A DNA stretch of 64,000 bases. It comes from Sulfobacillus sp. (GTDB lineage: Bacteria; Bacillota; Sulfobacillia; Sulfobacillales; Sulfobacillaceae). Made by a program: the position numbers and the translations under genes. The notes beneath the pieces are model-generated. The model saw only the letters and a list, made by a program, of their open reading frames with translations, made no database searches and was not told where the DNA came from. The stretch covers positions 1-64,000 of the forward strand of contig DAIDDL010000019.1 of the NCBI GenBank assembly GCA_027309085.1. Direction: 5' to 3'. Positions within the stretch are counted from its first letter, which is position 1. Every line of letters begins with the position of its first letter. This document shows, piece by piece, positions 46,447 through 55,283 of this stretch.

Positions 46447-47685
46447 TCAGCTGGCTTCGTCTGTCCACTGCTGCCCGTCATGCCCGGCAACGCGGGGAGC
46501 GCCCTTGCGGGTTGTATGAATGTGGACGGGGCCTCCCCAAAGTCTCTGAGCCACCAGCGCCAGGGCAAAGGGCAGCTGGTAAAAATCCAGTTCCCGCCCG
46601 TCATACTGGTGCTGCATGGCCAAAATCCCGGTGGCCAGCGTGTCCTGAGCCATCACCTGCATATAGGGCAGGCCTCCATGATCCACGTCCTGAATGAGCT
46701 GGGCCCGCACCTGAGCCAGATCCGCACTCGCCGGACTTTCCTGCACATCTTTTTCCCGGTACACTCCCAGCTGGCAGAGATCTGCCACATCCTGGTCCAG
46801 GGCCGTGCGGACCAGCCCCGCATCATCCAGGAAATTTCTGGCCGCAAACACCCCGGACAGCCCCTGCTGGCGGTAAATCGCCTGGTAAAGCTGGCTCCCC
46901 AGCGCGTATGGATTCAACTGCGGGGGCCGCACTTCCAGAAGGCTGGCGTTGACCGCAGCGATTTCCCAGAACTTGTCCGCGCCGCAGGCCAGCTGCCGCA
47001 TCAGCCTGGTATGCCAGAATGTGGCATACCCTTCATTCCCTATCTTCGAGACCTGCTGCGGCCAGAAATAGCGGGACTCCGCGCGCAGCATGAGCAGGAC
47101 CTCGCGCTCCCAGGGGAGAAGCCCCGGGCTGTAGCGCGCCACAAAGCCGAGAAGGTCGCCGGGGTCGGTGCCCGGCTCACCCCAGCCGCTGTCCGTCTCC
47201 CCGGGAAAATCCGCGAGCACCAGGGCGGCGTCGATCAAACTTTCCACGGCCTCTGCCCCAAATTCCGCCCGGAACTCGGCCAGTTTCCTTGCGTGCCGGG
47301 CCGTCGTCTGCAAGATGTTGCGGTCGGTGTCGGCAAACAGCCGGGAATGGGAAAAAAAGTCGACGTGGGCCAGCACGTGAGCCACGATCAGCATGGCCTG
47401 CGCCGGGCTGCTGCGGCGGTCAATAAAGGCAAAAGCGGGGCGGCTGTTGATCACCAGTTCGTAGATCCGCGACAGGCGGTAGTCATAGGCGGTTTTCAGC
47501 CGTCCGAAAGTTTTCCCAAAACTCCAGTGCGCGTAGCGGATAGGCAGACCCTGGTACGAAGCCAGGGCCTGGATGTCCTCCCCGTCCACCAGTTCAAAAT
47601 GCACATGCCCACAGTTGAGCCCCGCGAGCTCGGCCGCAGGCCACACGGTTTCCACCAGCTCATTAAGCGTGTTGGGAGTGATCAT
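46447..47685 (-). CDS. spoVR: SpoVR family protein
   Basis: Y.LSRIYELVINSRPAFAFIDRRSSPAQAMLIVAHVLAHVDFF; ATFWHTRLMRQL; HNP-like DAGLVRTALDQDV region; operon with yhbH and prkA. Confidence 0.9.
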   Translation of the reverse strand: MITPNTLNELVETVWPAAELAGLNCGHVHFELVDGEDIQALASYQGLPIRYAHWSFGKTFGRLKTAYDYRLSRIYELVINSRPAFAFIDRRSSPAQAMLIVAHVLAHVDFFSHSRLFADTDRNILQTTARHARKLAEFRAEFGAEAVESLIDAALVLADFPGETDSGWGEPGTDPGDLLGFVARYSPGLLPWEREVLLMLRAESRYFWPQQVSKIGNEGYATFWHTRLMRQLACGADKFWEIAAVNASLLEVRPPQLNPYALGSQLYQAIYRQQGLSGVFAARNFLDDAGLVRTALDQDVADLCQLGVYREKDVQESPASADLAQVRAQLIQDVDHGGLPYMQVMAQDTLATGILAMQHQYDGRELDFYQLPFALALVAQRLWGGPVHIHTTRKGAPRVAGHDGQQWTDEAS

Positions 47686-48814
47686 GTCCGTTTCCTTTCG
47701 CAGTGAAATAATATTCAAGAGCGCGGAAGATGTCTTCTTTGCGGCGGAGCAGGGTGACCCCAGTCCCTTCCGACTCCCGGAACGCCTGGTACAGAGGCGA
47801 GGGGTTGCGGTCGGTATCATGAATCTCCCCATAGCCAAACAAATTGGTCTCATGCGCCAGCACCGTCCCAATTTCCACGGCCAGCGCATTGTCCGAGGTC
47901 AGGTTGCCCCCGTCCGTGAAGTGAAACGCATAGCGGTTGAATCGGTCCTGGGGATAGCGCTCCCCCAGGATATCGAGCGCCAGACGGTAGACCGAGGACG
48001 AGACAGTGCCCCCAGACGACCCGCGCCGGAAGAAGCTCTCTTCATCCACTTCCCTGGCGCGCACATCGTGGGCTAAAAACACGATCTCCACTCGGGGATA
48101 GTTTCTCCGCAAAAATTCCACCGTCCAGAAAAAGAAACTTTTGGCCAGGTACTTTTCGAACGTGCCCATCGACCCCGAGGTGTCCATCATGGCCAGCACC
48201 ACCGCCCCGCCCTCTTCTTGCGGCTTCAGGTCATAGCGCCAGTAGCGGAAGTCCCCGGCGGCCAGAGCGGGACCCTGGCGGCCCGGCGCCAAGGCCTGGC
48301 GTTTCAGGCTCTCCCTGACCGTGGGGCGCCGGACCCAGCGGCTTTTGAGGCCATGCGGCGCCCATGACTCCGGGCGGTCCTCATAGCCATTGCCGGCCGA
48401 GTGCTTCTGCGGGTCGAGGTCCGGCAGTCCGAGACGCTCAAATACGATGTCTGCGGCCTCCTCCAGGGTGATGGCGGCATCTTCCACGTCCAGACCTGGC
48501 TCCGCTCCGCCCAAAACTCCGGCGGCAGGGGCTGAGGCACCTGCTGTCCCTTCCCCTTCCCCCCCAACCACCGCCTGTCCCACACTCTGCGCCTGCTGGC
48601 GGTCAAAACTGATGCGGAATTCCTTCAGCAGAGGCAAGGGGACATTGATGATCCGGCGGCCGTCTGAGACCGCGATATGCTCCTCGGACACCAAGTCGGC
48701 GAGGTTCGCTTTGACCGCCTCCCGGACTTTCTGATCATGCCTCCACTGGTCCGCATAGACGGAGTGAAACTGGAAGGACTCCCCCCAGCCGATGCTGTAG
48801 CTGCTATTGTTCAC
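47663..48814 (-). CDS. yhbH: Sporulation protein YhbH (DUF444, vWA-like)
   Basis: LAMMDTSGSMGTFEKYLAKSFFFWTVEFLRRNYPRVEIVFLAHDVRAREVDEESFFRRGSSGGTVSSSVYRLALDI. Confidence 0.93.
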   Translation of the reverse strand: MNNSSYSIGWGESFQFHSVYADQWRHDQKVREAVKANLADLVSEEHIAVSDGRRIINVPLPLLKEFRISFDRQQAQSVGQAVVGGEGEGTAGASAPAAGVLGGAEPGLDVEDAAITLEEAADIVFERLGLPDLDPQKHSAGNGYEDRPESWAPHGLKSRWVRRPTVRESLKRQALAPGRQGPALAAGDFRYWRYDLKPQEEGGAVVLAMMDTSGSMGTFEKYLAKSFFFWTVEFLRRNYPRVEIVFLAHDVRAREVDEESFFRRGSSGGTVSSSVYRLALDILGERYPQDRFNRYAFHFTDGGNLTSDNALAVEIGTVLAHETNLFGYGEIHDTDRNPSPLYQAFRESEGTGVTLLRRKEDIFRALEYYFTAKGNGHDHSQHA

Positions 48815-50670
48815 CGGTTCAGCAGGCCTCCCACATGGTGGATGGCCTTAGCCGCGCAGCGCGGGCAGAATTGCCCGGAGGCCACCAGCACCTCCGCCGC
48901 CTGCTCGATGCGGTCCAGGGTCTTCGGGTCAGGACTCAAAGACTGCGTGGTGATTTTGACCACATCGCGCAGGTCATCGAATAGTTTGTCTTCCAGAGCC
49001 TGCTGCAGCTTGGGGTAGTCGCGCGCCGAGAGCACCTCGTGGCGGGCCCGGGCCGACTCAATGCGGGAGTAAATTTCCGTGCGGAAGGACGCCGCCTGCA
49101 GCGCGGAAATCCCCAGGCGCTCTTCCACGGACCGGAGCAAACTGTCATCCGCTGGCTTGTGCGAAGTCGAGCGGACCACATGGTCTAGATAGTTGTGATA
49201 CAGGCGGTCCACCTCTTCTCCCCAGTCATCGGCAAAGGCTGCCAGCACAGCCTTCTCGAGATCGCGGTCATAGAGCCCTTTTGCAGTCTGGGTCCAGTCA
49301 GCGAGGTCGGCGCGCTGGGAGCGCTCCCCAAAAGGGGAGCGCTCCATGCCTGAACGCAGGGCCTCAAACACGTCCAGCGCGTCAATACACTCCCGCTCCG
49401 GGTCGGACCACAAGGCGGCCAGCCGGTTGATGACGTAGCGCGGGTCCAGCCCCGTCATGCCCTCTCCCAAGGCCCGGCCCTCATCCCGAATCGCCTGCGC
49501 CTCGGAATCCACACCCGGATCCTGGTAGAGCAGCATCTTGCTCAGCCGGTCCCGTCCGGGCTTGGGCAGGTCCTTCAAGCGCGACAGCACCGCGACTTGG
49601 GCGGCAGCCTGCAAAGCGCCCGGCCCCGCATGAATGGACGGCACCCGGTAAGGGGCCAGCAGTTTCTCGTAAATCCGCACCTCATCCTGGACGTTCAGAT
49701 TGTACGGCACCGGCACGACAAACATCCGGGACAGCAGCGCCTCATTGCGCGGATTCTGCATAAATCCGCGGAATTCGTGCTCGTTGGTGTGGCCGATAAT
49801 CACCTCATCAGCCGAAATCAGCTGGAACCGGCTGGTTTTCATGTTTCCTTCCTGGCTGAGAGAGAGCAGCTGGTACAGAAACTTTTCATCCAGCTTGAGC
49901 ATCTCCTGAAATTCCACGAGGCCGCGGTTGGCAATATTCAGTTCGCCGTCAAAGCGGAAGGCGCGCGGGTCAGATTCCGAGCCAAACTCAGAGAGACCCT
50001 GGAAATCCACCGACCCTGTCAAATCTGCGATATCCTGGCTCTTCGGGTCGGAGGGCGCGTAGGTGCCGATCCCCAAGCGCCGGTGTTCGGAGAGCACTAC
50101 CCGCTCCACGGGCACCTGCCCTATGCGGCCCTGATAGGTATGCTGCACATGCCACTGGCAGACCGGGCACAATTCGCCTTCGAGGGCGCGCCCCAGCTCC
50201 TGGGCCATTTGCGAGCGCATGCCGGGAGGGATCAGGTGCAGGGGCTCTTCATGCATCGGGCAGCCCTGAATGGCGAAGAGCGCGCCCTCGGGTGTGGCGG
50301 TGAACTCTTCCAGCCCCCGTTTCAGCAAAGTTACAATCGTGGACTTGCCCCCGCTGACCGGTCCCACCAGGACGAGAATGCGCTTTCTCACCTCAAATCC
50401 CCGCGCTGCAGGGCGCAGGTAGTCTTCGACGAGAGTGGAAACCGCTGGCCCGACCCCGAAAAGCTGGTCGGTGAAAAAGGGGTAAAGGGCCCCGCCCAGA
50501 TCTTTCTTGCCCCGGCGCATCACCATCCGCCACAGCCTCTGGTGGGCGTTGTCGGCAATCTCGGGACGGGACCGGACAAAATCGAGATACTCACTGAAGG
50601 TGCCTGACCACTCCTGGCTAGGGGGAAGTGCGCTGCGCTCTGAAAAGCTGGCGTCTTGCCCGGACAACAT
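48811..50670 (-). CDS. prkA: PrkA family serine protein kinase
   Basis: VLVGPVSGGKSTIVTLLKRGLE P-loop, CPMHEEPLHLIP, LVEFQEMLKLDEKFLYQLLSLSQEGN. Confidence 0.95.
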   Translation of the reverse strand: MLSGQDASFSERSALPPSQEWSGTFSEYLDFVRSRPEIADNAHQRLWRMVMRRGKKDLGGALYPFFTDQLFGVGPAVSTLVEDYLRPAARGFEVRKRILVLVGPVSGGKSTIVTLLKRGLEEFTATPEGALFAIQGCPMHEEPLHLIPPGMRSQMAQELGRALEGELCPVCQWHVQHTYQGRIGQVPVERVVLSEHRRLGIGTYAPSDPKSQDIADLTGSVDFQGLSEFGSESDPRAFRFDGELNIANRGLVEFQEMLKLDEKFLYQLLSLSQEGNMKTSRFQLISADEVIIGHTNEHEFRGFMQNPRNEALLSRMFVVPVPYNLNVQDEVRIYEKLLAPYRVPSIHAGPGALQAAAQVAVLSRLKDLPKPGRDRLSKMLLYQDPGVDSEAQAIRDEGRALGEGMTGLDPRYVINRLAALWSDPERECIDALDVFEALRSGMERSPFGERSQRADLADWTQTAKGLYDRDLEKAVLAAFADDWGEEVDRLYHNYLDHVVRSTSHKPADDSLLRSVEERLGISALQAASFRTEIYSRIESARARHEVLSARDYPKLQQALEDKLFDDLRDVVKITTQSLSPDPKTLDRIEQAAEVLVASGQFCPRCAAKAIHHVGGLLNR

Positions 50671-50744
50671 GGAAATCCCTCCTCACTGTATTCTCGCTTA
50701 GTTTCTCCCAAGGTCCCCCACTTTATCCGTTTGTTGGAAATTTT

Positions 50745-51698
50745 CTAGCGGAACCAGTGGTTTTTGTGGATATACACGAGCAGCACCGCCGTCACCAGGA
50801 ACATGACCGTGAGGGAATACCAGTAGCCATAATGCCAGTGCAGTTCAGGTATGAAAAAGTTCATGCCGTAGATCGAGGCAATGGTGGTGGCAGGCAGGGC
50901 CAACACCGAAATGATGGTGAGGAATTTCATCACTTTGTTGATTTCGTTCGACTGCATGCCGGAAAAGGCTTCGACCAGTCCTTCCAGCCCGTCCCGGTAG
51001 GACTCGATGTCGCTCAGCACTTCCTGGGCCTGGCTGTACAGGTCTTCAAAATAAGGGCGGTTGCGGGGGGCCACGTAACTGATGTGCTCCTTCAGCAGGG
51101 CAAATATCTTGATCTCGGGACGGACCACCTTGTACAGCCAGTACGTCTTCTTGCGCAGTGCGACGATGTCCAAGGCCAGGTTCTTGTACGGCGTTTTCAG
51201 AAGCCTGGCATGCAGCGTTTCAAATTCATCGCTGACGTGGCGGGTGGCGGTGTAAAAGTGATGGACATGATCATACAAGAGGCGGTACAGCGCAAAGTCG
51301 AGCCCCTCGCTCAGCGAGTGTTCGCGGTGCACCGACTGCCACGCCTGCTCCACCACCCCGTTGTCCCCGTCAAAATGGGTGGTGACAAGAAAATTTTTTC
51401 CCAGAAAAATTCCGACCGCACGCGTCTTCTGCGGAAAGTCGCCCTGAACCGGGTCGGAAATGACGAGCACGACGGCGTCCTCTTCAATGAGAAACCCGGA
51501 GCGCCGATCGCTCCCCTCCAGCACCCGCTCCACGGCCAGAGGATGGGCGGTGTAGAGGCGGCCCACCACCGTTTTGAGATCGGACTCCTGGCCCCCCGCC
51601 AAGTCGACCCAAATTTTTTGGGCGCCGGCAGGCCATGAGGATGATTCCCGGGTGGACCCGCCGTGCCTTTCCAGCGCCATGAACCTGGCCATTTTCAC
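50745..51698 (-). CDS. corA: CorA-type magnesium transporter
   Basis: C-terminal TM1 with YGMNF motif: LPATTIASIYGMNFFIPELHWHYGYWYSLTVMFLVTAVLLVYIHKNHWFR. Confidence 0.93.
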   Translation of the reverse strand: MKMARFMALERHGGSTRESSSWPAGAQKIWVDLAGGQESDLKTVVGRLYTAHPLAVERVLEGSDRRSGFLIEEDAVVLVISDPVQGDFPQKTRAVGIFLGKNFLVTTHFDGDNGVVEQAWQSVHREHSLSEGLDFALYRLLYDHVHHFYTATRHVSDEFETLHARLLKTPYKNLALDIVALRKKTYWLYKVVRPEIKIFALLKEHISYVAPRNRPYFEDLYSQAQEVLSDIESYRDGLEGLVEAFSGMQSNEINKVMKFLTIISVLALPATTIASIYGMNFFIPELHWHYGYWYSLTVMFLVTAVLLVYIHKNHWFR

Positions 51699-51830
51699 AC
51701 GTCCTCTCTGCGTTGGCCCCTGCCGTCAGCCTCCCCCGCCGCACCCGCATGTATGCCGAATTGGCAAATGACCCACAATAAGCTCGATGACTCGAACCAT
51801 GCCACTTGTACGATGCAAAAGGAGGGCACT

Positions 51831-52742
51831 ATGTCCAGTTCAGCCCCTATTGACTGGACCCCAATGATTGTGGGGTTCACTGCCGGCTTTCTGTCCCGCC
51901 TGATTTCCCTGAAGTCAGGGCGGACCCATTACCCGGGGTATCCCTCGGGATACATCTCCCAGCTGGCCCTAGCCGTGATTTCGGCCATGATTGGCTCCAG
52001 CATCCTCACCTCTTTGCTAAGCAAGGAATTTACCGCAGCGACCTTCCTGACCTTGGCCGCCACCCAATTCCGCGACGTGCGCAACACCGAGCGCAAGACA
52101 CTCGAACAGGAAGAGCATCTGATTTTGGTATCACGCGGGGCCGGCTATATCGAAGGCATCGCCATCACCTATGAAGCCCGCAACTATCTGTCGATGCTCG
52201 TCGCCCTCTTGGGCTCGGCCCTGACTTTGATTGGAGGGCTGGTCGTCGGCATCATTGGCAGTGTCATAGTGCTGGCGATTGCCGAAATCTTCATGTCCGG
52301 CAAGCATGTCGGCGACCTGATCGATGTGCAGCCCGCCAAAATCAGTTTTGACAAGGGCACTTTGCTGTATGCCGGGGACGTGATGATGATGGAAGTGGGG
52401 CTGCCCCATTCCCGCGAACGCTATGAAAAGGAAGGCCTGGCGGTCGTGCTCACCCCCAAAAACGAGCGGGGCCAGGCGGTGTTGTGGAATGTCTCCCAAA
52501 GACAGGCCATCACCTATGAGGCCGCCTCCGCCGTGGGTGCCCAAAAAGATATCGGCTACCCGGAGCAGAGCCCCCTGTGCCGGATGGAAATGCCTGCCGG
52601 GACGGGCAAAGCCGGGCTGTCCATTCTTCCCGTCGACCATAATATGAGCAAGCTGATCCAAGCCATCAAGAACACTCCGGTGCTGGAATCTGACAAGTGG
52701 AGCAAAATGACCAGTCCTGTCATCAACCGGAAGGAGATGTAA
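51831..52742 (+). CDS. YIEGIA family membrane protein
   Basis: Eponymous motif in SRGAGYIEGIAITYEARNYLSMLVAL; several TM segments. Confidence 0.9.
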   Translation: MSSSAPIDWTPMIVGFTAGFLSRLISLKSGRTHYPGYPSGYISQLALAVISAMIGSSILTSLLSKEFTAATFLTLAATQFRDVRNTERKTLEQEEHLILVSRGAGYIEGIAITYEARNYLSMLVALLGSALTLIGGLVVGIIGSVIVLAIAEIFMSGKHVGDLIDVQPAKISFDKGTLLYAGDVMMMEVGLPHSRERYEKEGLAVVLTPKNERGQAVLWNVSQRQAITYEAASAVGAQKDIGYPEQSPLCRMEMPAGTGKAGLSILPVDHNMSKLIQAIKNTPVLESDKWSKMTSPVINRKEM

Positions 52743-52744
52743 TT

Positions 52745-52945
52745 ATGGCTGACGCCCCAACGCCCGTCATGTTCGCGATTGTGACCACCAAGAGAGAGGC
52801 GGTCTCCGGGGGGATGGCCCCCATCTTCATCGCTGAGGATGACCAGGAGCGTGAACGGATTGCCATGTGGCTATCGCGGATCACCAACGCCATCGTGCAT
52901 GACCTGCATAACGGCACGCTCATCCTGACTGTCAACCAGTCCTAG
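52745..52945 (+). CDS. Capping-complex subunit for YIEGIA
   Basis: MADAPTPVMFAIVTTKREAVSGGMAPIFIAEDDQERERIAMWLSRITNAIVHDLHNGTLILTVNQS, immediately downstream of the YIEGIA gene. Confidence 0.8.
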   Translation: MADAPTPVMFAIVTTKREAVSGGMAPIFIAEDDQERERIAMWLSRITNAIVHDLHNGTLILTVNQS

Positions 52946-53013
52946 TGTGGCTGTCGCTCGGCATTTCTGGTACGATCAAGTGGCACGATGGTACAAGGGA
53001 GGCCGCCGAATAT

Positions 53014-53577
53014 ATGGAACTCATGGAAGGGCTGCTGACACGGCGCACGATTCACCTGTTTCGCACAGATCCGGTTCCTGACTCGGTGATAGAGAAAATG
53101 CTGGAGGCCGCGGTGCAGGCGCCGAACCACCATATGACCCAGCCCTGGCGGTTTGTCGTCCTCCAGGGTGAGAGCCTGAGCGCGCTGGCACAGGCCCGCT
53201 ACCGCGCCGCCTGGCAAAAAGCCGTGGACCAGCAGCGCGAATTTGCCGAGAGGCTGGCGTCGCGAGCCCGCCAGGACTATCTCGCCGTCAGCGCCGTCAT
53301 CGCGGTTGTGCAGCTGTTGGAGGGGAACGCCTCCCGCCAGGAGGAAGACTACGCCGCCGTCAGCTGCGCCGCCTACGCGATGATGCTCGCGGCCTGGAAT
53401 TTTGGGGTCGGCACGCACTGGGCGACCGGGGGTCTGACCCGCTCCGCGGAGGCCCGCGAACTGTGCCAGGTGACAGACCAGGAGCGCCTCACGGCGTTTA
53501 TCCGCCTGGGCTACCCCCAATCTGTGCCCCAGGTGCCCCGGGTGCCGGCCGCACAGAGAACGCTCTGGCTGAGTTGA
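53014..53577 (+). CDS. Nitroreductase family protein
   Basis: LLTRRTIHLFRTDPVPDSVIEKMLEAAVQAPNHHMTQPWRFVVLQG. Confidence 0.9.
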   Translation: MELMEGLLTRRTIHLFRTDPVPDSVIEKMLEAAVQAPNHHMTQPWRFVVLQGESLSALAQARYRAAWQKAVDQQREFAERLASRARQDYLAVSAVIAVVQLLEGNASRQEEDYAAVSCAAYAMMLAAWNFGVGTHWATGGLTRSAEARELCQVTDQERLTAFIRLGYPQSVPQVPRVPAAQRTLWLS

Positions 53578-53618
53578 CTCCGGAGCACACAGGAGCTACC
53601 GCCAGGAAAGGAGCATCC

Positions 53619-54206
53619 ATGCCTAAGAGCCCTATTTACACCCGCAACGGGGACAAGGGAGTCACCCGTCTCAGCACCGGTCAAAAAATTGAAAAACATT
53701 CTCAGCGCGTCAATGCCTACGGCACTTTATACGAACTGAACGCCTTTATCGGCCAGGCCCGGGCCCAGCTCCGCCTCGCCCGCCCCGCCGACCCCGCCCC
53801 GCCCTGGCGGGAGCTGGAGCTTTTCCTGCACGACCTGCAGCACCGGCTGTTTCTTGTCGGCGGCGATTTGTCCGCCGTGCACGCGGACCAAGAACCCGAA
53901 CAGACGTCCCAGACCCTGACCAAGCAACTGGAGTCTCTAGCCGACCTGCTGCGGGACAGCACACCGCCCTGGCGCCCTTTCACCATTCCCGAAGGCGCCA
54001 TGGCCGCCACCAGCCTCTATGTCGCCACCACCGTCTGCCGGAGGGCCGAGCGCGAAATCTGGACGCTGAACAAGATTGAGCCTGTCCCCCACGGCGTGCT
54101 GACCTATATGAACCGCCTGTCCGATGTCCTGTTTGCGGCCGGCCGCTATGTCAATGCGGCGATGGGGATCCACGAGGAGTCCACCGGGCAGCCGGACACC
54201 TACTAA
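53619..54206 (+). CDS. Cob(I)alamin adenosyltransferase, PduO type
   Basis: MPKSPIYTRNGDKGVTRLSTGQKIEKHSQRVNAYGTLYELNAFIGQAR; CRRAEREIWTL...YMNRLSDVLFAAGRYVN. Confidence 0.93.
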   Translation: MPKSPIYTRNGDKGVTRLSTGQKIEKHSQRVNAYGTLYELNAFIGQARAQLRLARPADPAPPWRELELFLHDLQHRLFLVGGDLSAVHADQEPEQTSQTLTKQLESLADLLRDSTPPWRPFTIPEGAMAATSLYVATTVCRRAEREIWTLNKIEPVPHGVLTYMNRLSDVLFAAGRYVNAAMGIHEESTGQPDTY

Positions 54207-54227
54207 ACCTACTCACGCGTCCGGTCA

Positions 54228-54270
54228 CATAACTGGAGGGGGCGGCCTAAGGCCGCTCCCTCCAGTTATG
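54228..54270. repeat. Near-perfect 43-bp inverted repeat (21-nt arms, one G:T-type mismatch)
   Basis: CATAACTGGAGGGGGCGGCCTAAGGCCGCTCCCTCCAGTTATG. Confidence 0.9.
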
Positions 54271-54393
54271 TCCTCTCACTAACCGGCCCAGACCTTCAAG
54301 TGAACGGCGCGCGTGGCCACTGGACCCGGACGGTTTCCCCCGTATGGAAAGAAAGCCAGGGGGGATACTGCTCAGTGGCAGGAGGGCGAGATC

Positions 54394-54750
54394 ATGATCA
54401 GAGCAGCATCCACCATCCAGAAAACCATCACCGCTACCGTGGTGATTACCCTGAGTCTGCTGGAGACCCCCGCGCCTTACGGGCACCAGGGCATCACCCC
54501 TTTATACCTCGCGGTGGCTGTCAGCGCGGGGCTGGCCGCAGGGCTGTTGGGCTCGGCCGCAGACCGGGCGGCCGGCTACCGCCAAGCCCTCGTTGAGCGG
54601 TTTTTGATATGGGCGGCTATCACCATGGTGGTGGTCTACCTGAGCGGGTTTCTGCTGCCCGGCCTCCACATTTCGGCCATTGCCACCGCTATCGCGGCGA
54701 TGGCGACAGCCCTTCTGGAAATCCTTTTGCCCCCCGCTTCCAGCCGCTAG
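54394..54750 (+). CDS. Hypothetical membrane protein
   Basis: Hydrophobic segments ITPLYLAVAVSAGLAAGLLG, FLIWAAITMVVVYLSGFLLPG. Confidence 0.6.
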   Translation: MIRAASTIQKTITATVVITLSLLETPAPYGHQGITPLYLAVAVSAGLAAGLLGSAADRAAGYRQALVERFLIWAAITMVVVYLSGFLLPGLHISAIATAIAAMATALLEILLPPASSR

Positions 54751-55283
54751 ACCTCGAAGAGGGGCAGCGTCCACCGGCCCCTCACCAGGCTGATCCACAG
54801 GTAGGCCAGTCCAGCCCACAAGATCCCCATCAGCCACCAGGGCGCGCTCAGTATCATCCCCGCCCCAAACAGCACGGAGTACCAGGGAATCACCCGCCCA
54901 GCCCAGAAGTGGAAGCAGTGCGTCTCCTTGGCTGCCATAATGGCGCTGCCGGCAATGGTCAGGGCCCACCCGCCGATAGACCAGAAGGGCCAGATTACCA
55001 GACCTAAAATCACCAGGCTGCGCACGACCCAGCGCCACTCCTTGAGCCAGACCAGAAAGGTCCACCCCGCCACTGCCAGTCCCAGACTGACAAAACCCTG
55101 TATCCAAAAGAGGGCAGTGCCCGAGCGGAGAAAGGCGGCCACGGCCGCCGCCGCCATCCCGGCCGCCACCGCCACCAGACTTGTGCGGTAGACCCTGTCC
55201 CGCTTGGCGGGATAAGGGGGCATCGTAATCCCCGGGGGCGGGGTCAAATGTTTAATCAGTTCCTCGCGTGATATCTTCGCCAT
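54747..55283 (-). CDS. Hypothetical multi-TM membrane protein
   Basis: Repeated hydrophobic segments; complete ORF. Confidence 0.6.
   Translation of the reverse strand: MAKISREELIKHLTPPPGITMPPYPAKRDRVYRTSLVAVAAGMAAAAVAAFLRSGTALFWIQGFVSLGLAVAGWTFLVWLKEWRWVVRSLVILGLVIWPFWSIGGWALTIAGSAIMAAKETHCFHFWAGRVIPWYSVLFGAGMILSAPWWLMGILWAGLAYLWISLVRGRWTLPLFEV

Noticed and set aside
53463-53618. N-terminal extension of the cobalamin adenosyltransferase ORF
   Set aside because: Overlaps the nitroreductase gene; family N-terminus (MPKSPIYTRNGDKG) begins at 53619 after a GAAAGGAG SD.
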